Positions 12,537 through 20,583 of a stretch of 22,930 bases of DNA are shown one piece after another. A model generated the notes under the pieces. It worked only from the letters and a program-made list of their open reading frames with translations. It had not been told where the DNA came from and did not search any database. Numbering within the stretch: the first letter of the stretch is position 1; every line of letters starts with the position of its first letter. Source of the stretch: UBA1930 sp943368475 (lineage in GTDB: Bacteria > Bacteroidota > Bacteroidia > Chitinophagales > Chitinophagaceae); NCBI GenBank assembly GCA_943368475.1, contig CALRLF020000071.1, positions 1 to 22,930 on the forward strand. The letters run 5' to 3'. Both the position numbers and the translations under genes were made by a program.

Positions 12537-14213
12537 TTATAATATCATTCTTAGCGGTTCTTCTAACAAACTTTTTAATGTTTGTAAAAAAGCTGCTCCT
12601 GTTGCTCCATCCACTACTCTATGGTCGCAACTTAGGGTAACTTTCATAACATTTCCAGGTACAACCGCACCGTTTTTAACTACAGGCACTTGTGAAATTC
12701 CACCAACAGCTAAAATACAAGCATCTGGTGGGTTAATGATGGCTGTAAACTGATCGATACCAAACATACCTAAGTTAGAAATGGTAAATGTGCTGCCCTC
12801 CCAATCAGATGGCTGTAATTTTTTATCTTTTGCTTTTTGAGCATAATCTTTAACTTGAGCTGCGATTTGTGTTAAGCTCAAAGAATCGGCAAAACGTACA
12901 ACTGGAACCAATAATCCTTCATCTACAGCAACAGCAACGCCAATATTTACATGGTGGTTGTAGCGTATTTTATCGCCCAACCAACTGCTATTTACTTTAG
13001 GATGTTGTTTTAATGCAACAGCAGTTGCTTTTAACACCATGTCGTTAAAGCTGATTTTTGTTTTACCATCTGCATTTAAACGGGTACGTGCAGCAACTGC
13101 AGCATCCATATCAATGCTCATGGTTAAGTAAAAATGTGGAGCAGTAAATAAACTTTCACTTAACCTGCGTGCAATGGTTTTACGCATTTGGCTTACAGGT
13201 ACTTCATCAAAACTTACTGTTCCTGTAGCATATACAGGGGCTGGTGAAGTAGCTTTTGTAGGCTCACTGGCAGCAACAGCAGGAGCAGCAACAGTAGTTA
13301 CTGCACTTGGTGTATAAGCTTCTACATCAGTTCTGGTAATTCTTCCACCATCACCTGTGCCTTTTACATATTTTAAGTCAATCCCTTTGTCGGCAGCTAA
13401 TTTTTTAGCCAGTGGAGAAGCAAAAATTCTTCCTTCATTCACCACTGCTTGTGTTGCAACAGGTGCAGGAGCAGCGGCTTGTGTTTGAGCTACTTCAACT
13501 TTCGGGCTTTCTGGCTTTGAACTCTCTGGCTTCGAACTTTCTGTACTTGTACCACTACCACCTTTAACAGCTGCAACAATTGCATTCACATCCAACCCTT
13601 CTTTACCTATAATACACAACAAATCATTTACTTGTATTTTTTCGCCAGCTTTTGCTCCCTGATACAATAGAACTCCATCTTTATAACTTTCTAGTTCCAT
13701 GGTAGCTTTATCAGTTTCAATATCGGCCAATACCTCACCTTTCTTTACAACATCACCAACATTTTTTTGCCAACTGGCAATAACCCCTTCCGTCATGGTA
13801 TCACTTAAACGAGGCATTAAAACCACTTCCTCCATTGCACTAACATCAATTGTACTAGTGGCAGCAGCTTTTGGTTCTTCAGCAATGTTAGCAGCAACTT
13901 CAACTTCTGCTTTAGGAGCTTCTACATGCACTGCAGCACCACTGTGTTGTGCAACCAGTGCAGTTACGTCTTCTCCAGCTTTACCTATAATTGCCAATAA
14001 ATCGTTTACCTGTAGTTTACCACCATTTGGTGTTCCAATATGTAACAAAACACCTTGCTGATAGCTCTCTAATTCCATAGTAGCTTTATCAGTTTCAATC
14101 TCTGTTAAAACATCACCTTTATTAACTGTATCACCCACTTTTTTATGCCATGCTGCAATAACACCTTCGGTCATTGTATCGCTTAAACGGGGCATTAAAA
14201 TAACTTCTGCCAT
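12537..14213 (-). CDS. pdhC: Dihydrolipoamide acetyltransferase, E2 of pyruvate dehydrogenase, two lipoyl domains
   Basis: E2 passes acetyl groups from the lipoyl arm to CoA and forms the core of the complex. The 558-residue protein has lipoyl domains at 1-80 and 127-205, nearly identical in their first 50 residues, with lipoyl lysines K43 and K169 in Glu-Thr-Asp-Lys-Ala-Thr-Met. Ala/Pro/Ser-rich linkers separate them, the second with repeated Ser-Ser-Lys-Pro-Glu. The E3-binding domain lies at 261-300 (Ala-Ser-Pro-Leu-Ala-Lys-Lys-Leu-Ala; Gly-Thr-Gly-Asp-Gly-Gly-Arg-Ile), and the acetyltransferase domain runs from about 331 to the end, with the active-site His531 and Asp535 in Asp-His-Arg-Val-Val-Asp-Gly. 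Start ATG at 14213. The E1 and E3 genes are not adjacent. Substrate class (pyruvate) follows from overall resemblance to PdhC. Confidence 0.93.
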   Translation of the reverse strand: MAEVILMPRLSDTMTEGVIAAWHKKVGDTVNKGDVLTEIETDKATMELESYQQGVLLHIGTPNGGKLQVNDLLAIIGKAGEDVTALVAQHSGAAVHVEAPKAEVEVAANIAEEPKAAATSTIDVSAMEEVVLMPRLSDTMTEGVIASWQKNVGDVVKKGEVLADIETDKATMELESYKDGVLLYQGAKAGEKIQVNDLLCIIGKEGLDVNAIVAAVKGGSGTSTESSKPESSKPESPKVEVAQTQAAAPAPVATQAVVNEGRIFASPLAKKLAADKGIDLKYVKGTGDGGRITRTDVEAYTPSAVTTVAAPAVAASEPTKATSPAPVYATGTVSFDEVPVSQMRKTIARRLSESLFTAPHFYLTMSIDMDAAVAARTRLNADGKTKISFNDMVLKATAVALKQHPKVNSSWLGDKIRYNHHVNIGVAVAVDEGLLVPVVRFADSLSLTQIAAQVKDYAQKAKDKKLQPSDWEGSTFTISNLGMFGIDQFTAIINPPDACILAVGGISQVPVVKNGAVVPGNVMKVTLSCDHRVVDGATGAAFLQTLKSLLEEPLRMIL

Positions 14214-14410
14214 AATATTATCGGTTGCTCTTTTAAATTGAGCCGTGAAAATACAGTAAAATGAAATTGTGGCAAGTATTGAAGACTTTTTTTGTTACGC
14301 AATCGAATGATTTTTTTTAAAAACAACTGTTAGTTTTTCAACTTAAAAGATATTCGGTTTCTAACTATTAGGCTTGTTAACAGGTATGAATAACTTTTTA
14401 GCAAAACATT

Positions 14411-14442
14411 ATTGTTTCAACCACTTACAATCTTCAATTTTG
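14411..14442 (+). promoter_or_regulatory. Possible promoter of the mrdA-rodA pair
   Basis: ATTG (14411-14414) and CAATTTTG (14435-14442) are 20 nt apart and each differs by one base from the Bacteroidota -33/-7 consensus. Transcription would start about 40 nt before the ATG at 14488. The rest of the 274-nt gap (14214-14487) shows nothing clear. Confidence 0.35.
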
Positions 14443-14487
14443 CGTAACTACTTAGTACTTCACACTTCTTACTTCGTATTTACATAT

Positions 14488-16584
14488 ATGTCGGTTTACA
14501 ATCAAAGCAGGAGCAGGATAATACAAATATTATTTGTAGTGGTTTTTGTAATAATTACTGGTCAGCTCATTAATATTCAGGTATTTTCTTCTAAGTATAA
14601 AATAATGGCCGAAAGCAATGCCATTTATCGCAAAGTGGTATACCCCGATAGGGGCATCATTTTCGATAAAAAGAAAAGGGCCATTTTAGAAAACACTACC
14701 ATGTTCGATTTGGTGGTTACTCCTTCTGAAGCCAAGGGTGTAGATACATTTGCCTTATGTCATTTATTAAAAATTGATACAGCAGAGTACAAAAAAAGAA
14801 TTCTCGATGCAAAGTTTAAAAATACTGCGGTGAAGCCAAGTGTTTTTGAAGCACTCTTAACTCAAGAAATGTATTCTAAGTTAAATGAAAACATGTACAA
14901 GTTTCCTGGCTTTGTTTTGCAGGAAAGAAGTGTAAGAAGTTATCCTTATAATACAGCAGCAGCAGTATTGGGTTATATTGGAGAAGTCGATACTTCGTTT
15001 TTGCGTAAGCATAAAGAAGAAGGGTATGAAATGGGTGATTATACTGGTTTAAACGGGTTGGAAAGAACTTATGAAAAAGTGCTGATGGGGCAACGTGGTA
15101 TTAAACGTTATATAAGAGATAATAAAAGCCGTATTCAAGGTAGTTATGAAAACGGCTTATTTGATACGATGCCAGTAGCAGGACGTAACCTGTATACCAG
15201 CATAGATATTGAAGTACAGCAATTAGCCGAAAAATTATTGCAACATAAAATAGGTAGTGCAGTTGCCATTAATCCTAAAACAGGCAGCATCATTGCAATG
15301 GTGAGCAGCCCCAGTTATAATCCCAATTCTTTAACAGGATCTGAAAGAAGAAAAAACTTTGGACGAATGTTATTAGATACTGCTCGTCCTTTACTAAACA
15401 GAGCTATAAAAGGTCAATATCCTCCGGGTTCAACTTTTAAACCCTTGGGAGGATTGGTTGCATTAGATGAAGGCTTAATCAATCCTTCTTATGGATTTGG
15501 TTGTGGTGGTGCTTATGTAAATTGTGGTAAAGCTGTGCGTTGTACGCATGCTGGTGGTGGGCATGCATCTAACTTAAGGCTTGCATTGGCCAACTCTTGT
15601 AACTCTTATTTTACGCATATATTTCGGATGGCTGTAGATAATCCCAGTTATGCCAACCCACAACAAGGGTATATTAAATGGAAGCAATACATGAATGCAT
15701 TTGGTTTGGGCAGAACAGTGGGGGTTGATTTACCAGGGGAAGTAAAAGCCAGTATTCCTGATACCGGACGATACAATAAAGATTTTGGAGGTTTTGCACG
15801 TTGGAACAGTTGTAATATTCTGACATTGGGTATTGGTCAAGATAGAATGACAGCAACCCCTTTACAATTGGCCAACCTTATGTGTATCATTGCCAATAAA
15901 GGATATTATTATACACCACATTTTGTAGACAGTATTGAAAATGAAAATGAAGAAGATACGGTGTACATGACTAAGTTTAGGAACAAGCATGAAGTAACCC
16001 ATATTGCAGATAGTGCCTATCAGGCAATTCACGATGGTATGGAAGATGTAACCATTTATGGTACAGCTGCACGAATTAAAATTCCTGGTATTAGTTATTG
16101 TGCTAAAACAGGTACAGCACAAAATCCACATGGTAAAAACCATGCCGTATTTACTGCATTTGCACCAAAAGATAATCCCACAATTGCAGTGGCTGTGGTT
16201 GTCGAAAACTCTGGTTATGGAGGTACATGGGCTGGTCCTGTTGCTGCTTACATGATAGAAAAATATTTGAACGATACACTTACAAAAGAGAATGAAAAAA
16301 GGGTAGAAGAGTTCTCGAAAGTTGATTTAATTCCATCGGCTATAAAACAATGGTATTATAGAAAAGACTCTATTCGATTGGCAAGAGAAAGAGAAAGAGA
16401 AAGAGAAAAAGAAATAGAAGATAAACAAGATGCAGAAGCCGATAGTACCAACAACATAAAAACAACTTTTGACCCCGAAGCAGAGCCAGGGAAAAAAGGA
16501 GATGATGATAAAACTGCTCCAACAAAATCACCAATACTTACACCAGACGACAAGAAGAAAAAGAAAGACCCTATTAAACCATGA
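14488..16584 (+). CDS. mrdA: Penicillin-binding protein 2, elongation-specific transpeptidase
   Basis: PBP2 cross-links peptidoglycan during side-wall growth with RodA. From the ATG at 14488 it has 698 residues: a short cytoplasmic start, one membrane segment (about 12-30), a dimerisation domain with Tyr-Pro-Asp-Arg-Gly-Ile-Ile near 51-57, and the transpeptidase domain. Active-site motifs are complete: STFK (S315, K318), SCN (370-372) and KTGTAQ (K540). After the catalytic domain comes a tail of roughly 90 residues that is unusually charged: an Arg-Glu repeat (from 633), acidic patches and a Lys/Pro-rich end. The frame extends upstream to a TTG at 14374, but the later ATG gives a normal N-terminus. 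The stop overlaps the rodA start by 4 nt, so the two are translationally coupled. The mreBCD genes usually found before it are absent here. Confidence 0.95.
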   Translation: MSVYNQSRSRIIQILFVVVFVIITGQLINIQVFSSKYKIMAESNAIYRKVVYPDRGIIFDKKKRAILENTTMFDLVVTPSEAKGVDTFALCHLLKIDTAEYKKRILDAKFKNTAVKPSVFEALLTQEMYSKLNENMYKFPGFVLQERSVRSYPYNTAAAVLGYIGEVDTSFLRKHKEEGYEMGDYTGLNGLERTYEKVLMGQRGIKRYIRDNKSRIQGSYENGLFDTMPVAGRNLYTSIDIEVQQLAEKLLQHKIGSAVAINPKTGSIIAMVSSPSYNPNSLTGSERRKNFGRMLLDTARPLLNRAIKGQYPPGSTFKPLGGLVALDEGLINPSYGFGCGGAYVNCGKAVRCTHAGGGHASNLRLALANSCNSYFTHIFRMAVDNPSYANPQQGYIKWKQYMNAFGLGRTVGVDLPGEVKASIPDTGRYNKDFGGFARWNSCNILTLGIGQDRMTATPLQLANLMCIIANKGYYYTPHFVDSIENENEEDTVYMTKFRNKHEVTHIADSAYQAIHDGMEDVTIYGTAARIKIPGISYCAKTGTAQNPHGKNHAVFTAFAPKDNPTIAVAVVVENSGYGGTWAGPVAAYMIEKYLNDTLTKENEKRVEEFSKVDLIPSAIKQWYYRKDSIRLAREREREREKEIEDKQDAEADSTNNIKTTFDPEAEPGKKGDDDKTAPTKSPILTPDDKKKKKDPIKP
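16385..16408. repeat. Hexanucleotide microsatellite (GAGAAA x 4) in the mrdA tail
   Basis: Four perfect GAGAAA units, then an imperfect one (AAGAAA, 16409-16414). In the mrdA frame they encode an Arg-Glu dipeptide repeat, so gain or loss of a unit keeps the frame and changes the tail by two residues. Confidence 0.85.
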
Positions 16585-17918
16585 GCAGAACCAGTCATAA
16601 AAATTCGCAAGGCATAGATCCTGTTGTAGTTTGGTTATATGCCATACTGGTAGCCATTGGTATACTCTGTATTTTCATGGTAGAATATAAACCAGGTGTA
16701 GATGTTTTGCAAAGCTTTTTAGGAGGTAAAACTAATTACAGCAAGCAGGCTATTTTTACTGGAGTGTGCATTGTATTTGCCACATTTATTTTATTAAGCG
16801 ATAGTAAATTATTTACTGCTTTTGCCAATCTTTTTTATGCGTTTGGCATATTATTAATGTTTGCTACATTTTTTTTAGCCAAAGATGTAAAAGGTAGTAA
16901 AAGCTGGATTCCGTTGGGTGGTGGCTTCAATCTTCAGGCAGCAGAGCTGTGTAAGATATTTGTATCCTTAGCGTTGGCAAAATTTTTATCACGGCAAGAA
17001 ACCGATTTTACAAAGATTAAATCTCAAATTATTGCAGGTGCAATTGCATTGTTTCCAGCTGTATTGTCTGTAGCACAACACGAACTGGGCTTGGCTTTGG
17101 TGTATTTAAGTTTCTTTATTGTAATGTATAGAGAAGGGTTGCCCCCAGGATTACTGATTATAGGATTTTCTTTCGCAGTTTTAGTAGTTGCCACATTGTT
17201 GTTAGAGCCAAATACACTGGCTATGATACTTACAGCATTGGCTGCATTAACTATTTATGCTTTAAGAAGGCAAATAAAACGACAAAAAAAATTGCTCACC
17301 ATTGTCATTACCATTTGGGCAGTTTGTGTGGGTGCACAACGTTTTGCAGTGCCTTATATTTTTAATAATGCTTTCGAATGTTATCAAAGCACCCGTATTT
17401 ACAGTATGGTGGGTAAAGAGTACGATTGTACCCAAAATAAACACGTTTCCAGCAATCCTAAAAAGTTGCAGAAAAAGCCCGATGACTACAATGTACGTCA
17501 AAGTAAAATTGCAATAGGGTCGGGTGGCGTATTGGGTAAAGGATTTTTAAAAGGTACACAAACCCGTGGTAAGTATGTGCCTGAACAACATTCAGACTTT
17601 ATATTCACTTCCTTAGGTGAAGCATTTGGGTTGGTGGGCTGTTTGATATTTTTATTGCTGTACATGTTTTTGTTGTTTAGAATTGTACACATAGCAGAGC
17701 GTCAGCGAAGTACATTTAGCAGGGTTTATGCTTACAGTGTTGCAAGCATTTTATTTTTTCATATTACTGTAAATGTATGTATGACTATTGGCTTATTCCC
17801 CATTATTGGTATTCCATTACCATTAATTAGTTACGGAGGTTCTTCATTATTAACTTTTACAGTGCTTATTTTTATTATGTTACGTTTAGATGCTGATAGG
17901 CAAATGGTGCTGAGGTAA
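16581..17918 (+). CDS. rodA: Rod-shape-determining SEDS peptidoglycan glycosyltransferase RodA
   Basis: RodA polymerises lipid II into glycan strands and works with PBP2. The 445-residue protein has about ten membrane segments and SEDS landmarks: Lys-Ser-Trp-Ile with W109, Glu122 and Lys125 of the E-x-x-K pair, Ser-Lys-Ile-Ala-Ile-Gly-Ser-Gly-Gly (308-316), and the catalytic Asp339 in Pro-Glu-Gln-His-Ser-Asp-Phe-Ile-Phe. The end Pro-Leu-Ile-Ser-Tyr-Gly-Gly-Ser-Ser is typical. Odd points: the usual Leu-Gln-Pro-Ser-Glu reads Leu-Gln-Ala-Ala-Glu (118-122), the usual Gln-Pro-Asp-x-Gly reads Gln-His-Glu-Leu-Gly (166-170), and the large outer loop (252-340) has an insert with Cys267 and Cys283. Its ATG overlaps the mrdA stop. 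Confidence 0.96.
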   Translation: MSRTSHKNSQGIDPVVVWLYAILVAIGILCIFMVEYKPGVDVLQSFLGGKTNYSKQAIFTGVCIVFATFILLSDSKLFTAFANLFYAFGILLMFATFFLAKDVKGSKSWIPLGGGFNLQAAELCKIFVSLALAKFLSRQETDFTKIKSQIIAGAIALFPAVLSVAQHELGLALVYLSFFIVMYREGLPPGLLIIGFSFAVLVVATLLLEPNTLAMILTALAALTIYALRRQIKRQKKLLTIVITIWAVCVGAQRFAVPYIFNNAFECYQSTRIYSMVGKEYDCTQNKHVSSNPKKLQKKPDDYNVRQSKIAIGSGGVLGKGFLKGTQTRGKYVPEQHSDFIFTSLGEAFGLVGCLIFLLLYMFLLFRIVHIAERQRSTFSRVYAYSVASILFFHITVNVCMTIGLFPIIGIPLPLISYGGSSLLTFTVLIFIMLRLDADRQMVLR

Positions 17919-17924
17919 GGTTGG

Positions 17925-17950
17925 TTGCCAGCAAATGATTTTTCTGGCAA
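17925..17950 (+). terminator. Possible terminator hairpin after rodA
   Basis: Seven-nt arms TTGCCAG (17925-17931) and CTGGCAA (17944-17950) with a 12-nt loop, 6 nt after the rodA stop. The T-rich stretch begins only about 10 nt later, so termination would be weak. Confidence 0.4.
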
Positions 17951-18001
17951 ATAGCTGCGTTCTTTTTATTTGTATTGCTCAATAAATTATAATGTACCGT
18001 T

Positions 18002-18571
18002 ATGCCTAAAAAACATAAACAAGAATTAACTGCCCAACAACAAAAAGAACTTTTAAGCATTTTAAAAGATCGGTTTGAAAAAAATATGAAACGCCATAAA
18101 GGTTTTAAATGGACTACAATTTGTGCAAAGCTGGAAGCCAATGCTCATAAATTATGGTCGTTGAATGAAATGCAAATAACTGGTGGTGAACCAGACATTA
18201 TTGGCTATGATGTAAAAGCAGATGAGTATATTTTTTTTGATTGTTCAGCCGAAAGCCCTGCTGGTCGAAGAAGTGTTTGTTACGATCGTGAAGGCCTGGA
18301 ATCGAGAAAAGAATTTAAGCCAGCAAACAATGCTGTAGATATGGCTGCTGCCATGGGTATAGAGCTTTTAACAGAAGCTGAATACAGAGCTTTGCAACAA
18401 TTGGGAAATTTTGATGCAAAAACATCGAGCTGGATAAAAACCCCTACTGAAATTAGAAAATTGGGCGGTGCTCTCTTTGCAGATTTTCGTTATGGTGCTG
18501 TTTTTGTTTATCACAATGGAGCACAATCTTATTATGCAGCAAGAGGCTTCAGGGGTTCATTACGAGTTTAA
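18002..18571 (+). CDS. DUF4256 family protein
   Basis: A 189-residue soluble protein that closely follows the DUF4256 pattern: Leu-Lys-x-Arg-Phe-Glu-Lys-Asn-Met-x-Arg-His-Lys-Gly at 20-35, Leu-Trp-Ser-Leu-Asn-Glu-Met, Thr-Gly-Gly-Glu-Pro-Asp, Phe-Asp-Cys-Ser-Ala-Glu-Ser-Pro-x-Gly-Arg-Arg-Ser, Cys-Tyr-Asp-Arg-Glu, Lys-Thr-Ser-Ser-Trp, and the end Tyr-Tyr-Ala-Ala-Arg-Gly-Phe-Arg-Gly-Ser-Leu. The length fits the family. Its biochemical role is unknown to me. The many conserved polar and Arg/Asp/Cys residues suggest an enzyme or binding pocket, which is inference. A DUF6958-like gene follows after 45 nt on the same strand. Confidence 0.9.
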   Translation: MPKKHKQELTAQQQKELLSILKDRFEKNMKRHKGFKWTTICAKLEANAHKLWSLNEMQITGGEPDIIGYDVKADEYIFFDCSAESPAGRRSVCYDREGLESRKEFKPANNAVDMAAAMGIELLTEAEYRALQQLGNFDAKTSSWIKTPTEIRKLGGALFADFRYGAVFVYHNGAQSYYAARGFRGSLRV

Positions 18572-18616
18572 ATTTTTTCGATTGGTGAGTTCAATAAAGA
18601 ATAATAAAACAGCTTT

Positions 18617-18916
18617 ATGAAAGATGAACAAATTCAAACATTACATCCACAACCAGGCAAAGTGAATAAAAAAATTGCCCTGAAGAAATACAATCTTGTA
18701 AGAGAAAATATATTGGCCATACTTGCCAACAATCAACTTACCCATACCGAGTTGATGGAACAATTATACAACAATATCAAAGACATATTTGAAGGTGGGG
18801 TACAATGGTATGGAGAAACGGTAAAGCTTGATTTGGAAGCCAGAAAAATAATTGAACGCACCAGTACCAAACCAGAAAAATACAAGCTAACAGCAGCCAG
18901 TAAAACATTTCGATAA
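18617..18916 (+). CDS. Small DUF6958-like protein
   Basis: A 99-residue soluble protein. It opens with Ile-Gln-Thr-Leu-His-Pro, then a Lys-Tyr-x-Leu-Val-Arg-Glu-Asn-Ile-Leu helix, Gly-Gly-Val-Gln-Trp-Tyr-Gly-Glu-Thr-Val-Lys-Leu-Asp-Leu-Glu-Ala-Arg (59-75), and Ile-Ile-Glu-Arg. This matches the DUF6958 pattern as I remember it. The helix-turn-strand layout with a short basic end is like a small winged helix, so DNA binding is possible but unproved. It lies just downstream of the DUF4256 gene, probably in one transcript. No clear terminator follows; the AT-only repeat after the stop is weak. Confidence 0.75.
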   Translation: MKDEQIQTLHPQPGKVNKKIALKKYNLVRENILAILANNQLTHTELMEQLYNNIKDIFEGGVQWYGETVKLDLEARKIIERTSTKPEKYKLTAASKTFR

Positions 18917-19119
18917 ATAATCTTCTGAATTATTTAAAAATATTTCTTCTTACAATTATTTATTTCAATACAAATTCGGTTTTTTAAACCCCTGCACATT
19001 TTTCGCCTAATACTTGCAATTCTCAATTGTAAAGAATAAGTTTATACGTAAATCGTTTTTTTTAATTGCATTAATTGAAAAAATACTTAAATTATTTCCT
19101 AAACCCTACCGTTGCTTTT

Positions 19120-20445
19120 ATGCATATTGAGCCCATCAACACGTTAACCAATCCTGTAACCGAACAGGAAAGAATTACCATTTTAGATAGTTTGCGTGGA
19201 ATAGCCATTTTAGGCATTTTGCTTATGAATATTCCTGGCTTTGGCCTGCCCGAACCTTTGTGTTATGGCGATTTATCGGTCTTAGGTAATTATCAGGGAA
19301 CCATGAATTTTAAGGCCTGGTACTATATCGAAATGACGGTAGCCGGTACTCAACGGGCTTTGTTTTCTACCTTATTTGGTGCTGGTATTATTTTATTTAT
19401 TAGTCGAAAAGAAAAAAATACCGAAGGTGTAATGCCGCTGGAATATTTTGTACGCAGGCAGTTATGGTTGTTACTGTTTGGCTTATTCAATGCATTTGTA
19501 TTGCTATGGTTTTGGGATATTTTGTTTCAATATGCCATTTGTGGGTTGTTAATTTTTACCTTCCGAAAACTATCACCAAAAAATTTAATTATTGCTGCAG
19601 TTGTTTGTTTGTGTTTGCAAACGGTAAGAGATAATGTATCGCACTACCGAGAAAGAAAAAATATTCTTCAAGGAGAAAAGCTGGCCAAAAAAGATACCAG
19701 TAAAATAAAACTGACGGATGATGAAAAAGCAAAAGTTACTGCTATGACTGGCTTTAAAGAAAGATCAACGATAGAAGCCAAGAAAAAAAGAATGGAAAAA
19801 AGTATTAGAAAAGTAAGGGGTAGTTATGCCGACTTTTATGAATACCAAAGTGAAAGAAGTTATCATGGCGAAGTGCAATACACATACGATGGTTTATGGG
19901 ATGTGTTAATTTTTATGTTTATAGGCATGGCTTTTTATAAGAATGGGTTGCTTTTGGGTACAGCATCAGTTAAGTACTACTGGCTATTATTTATTGTTGG
20001 CATTGCAGGTGGATTGTTACTTACTTGGTTTAAACTAAAACCACAAATTGATTTGAATTTCAATAATTATGAGTTGATGAAAAAAGTGCCTTTCGAATTG
20101 TATGAAGTAACCCGAACTTTTCGTTCGGTGGGTGTTTTTGGGTTAATAATGCTGTTGTATAAATCAGGGTTATTCAAGTGGCTGTTTGCCATCATGCGTC
20201 CAGTTGGGCAAATGGCATTTACCAATTACCTCATGCAGTCTTTATTGGTAGGTTTATTTTTTTATGGAGTAGGTTTTGGCATGTTTGGCAAACTACAGTT
20301 TTACCAAATTTATTATGTAGTTGCTGCTACCTGGTTACTGGAAATTGTATGGAGCCACCTTTGGTTGAAGTATTTTAGGTTTGGTCCTTTCGAGTGGTTG
20401 TGGCGTTCATTAACCTACTGGAAGATACAGCCTATTAAACGGTAA
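19120..20445 (+). CDS. DUF418 domain multi-pass membrane protein
   Basis: From the ATG at 19120 the protein has 441 residues. It opens with Arg-Ile-x-x-Leu-Asp-Ser-Leu-Arg-Gly-Ile-Ala-Ile-Leu-Gly-Ile-Leu, the start shared by DUF418 and related acyltransferase-like membrane proteins. About eight to ten hydrophobic segments follow. A long charged segment (about 165-245, rich in Lys, Glu and Arg) splits the membrane part. The end carries the DUF418 block: Pro-Val-Gly-Gln-Met-Ala-Phe-Thr-Asn-Tyr-Leu-Met-Gln-Ser and Trp-Leu-x-x-Phe/Tyr-Arg-Phe-Gly-Pro-Phe-Glu-Trp-Leu-Trp-Arg. Function in the family is unclear; acyl transfer or transport is suggested. The frame is open to a TTG at 19075, but the ATG fits better. 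It appears to be transcribed alone. Confidence 0.9.
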   Translation: MHIEPINTLTNPVTEQERITILDSLRGIAILGILLMNIPGFGLPEPLCYGDLSVLGNYQGTMNFKAWYYIEMTVAGTQRALFSTLFGAGIILFISRKEKNTEGVMPLEYFVRRQLWLLLFGLFNAFVLLWFWDILFQYAICGLLIFTFRKLSPKNLIIAAVVCLCLQTVRDNVSHYRERKNILQGEKLAKKDTSKIKLTDDEKAKVTAMTGFKERSTIEAKKKRMEKSIRKVRGSYADFYEYQSERSYHGEVQYTYDGLWDVLIFMFIGMAFYKNGLLLGTASVKYYWLLFIVGIAGGLLLTWFKLKPQIDLNFNNYELMKKVPFELYEVTRTFRSVGVFGLIMLLYKSGLFKWLFAIMRPVGQMAFTNYLMQSLLVGLFFYGVGFGMFGKLQFYQIYYVVAATWLLEIVWSHLWLKYFRFGPFEWLWRSLTYWKIQPIKR

Positions 20446-20583
20446 CGTTCTCTTTTTTTAAAACTAGATAGTAATAGAAATTGTATTCTAAATAGTAGTC
20501 ATAAATATAAATGCATAGTTCGAGTAACATCCAAACAAATAAACATAAGATTCTTGTTCACGCTTTGTAAAGTTGAATTGTAA

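Noticed and set aside
13699..14061. 120-codon plus-strand ORF inside pdhC
   Set aside because: Antisense to the lipoyl domains; Ser/Ala/Thr-rich composition is a by-product.
14374..14487. N-terminal extension of PBP2 from a TTG
   Set aside because: Adds 38 residues unlike PBP2 starts; the ATG at 14488 gives the usual short cytoplasmic lead before the membrane segment.
16385..16414. Short tandem repeat considered as a CRISPR or integration element
   Set aside because: Units are 6 nt, contiguous and in frame within mrdA; no spacers.
16356..16610. Ser/Leu-rich minus-strand ORF over the mrdA tail
   Set aside because: It is the antisense of the Arg-Glu and Lys-rich repeat tail; composition alone keeps it open.
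19075..19119. TTG start for the DUF418 protein
   Set aside because: An ATG at 19120 precedes the conserved N-terminus at a normal distance.
20438..20458. 4-bp hairpin with T-run at the end of the DUF418 gene
   Set aside because: The stem AACG/CGTT is too short to call a terminator, though the T-run is real.
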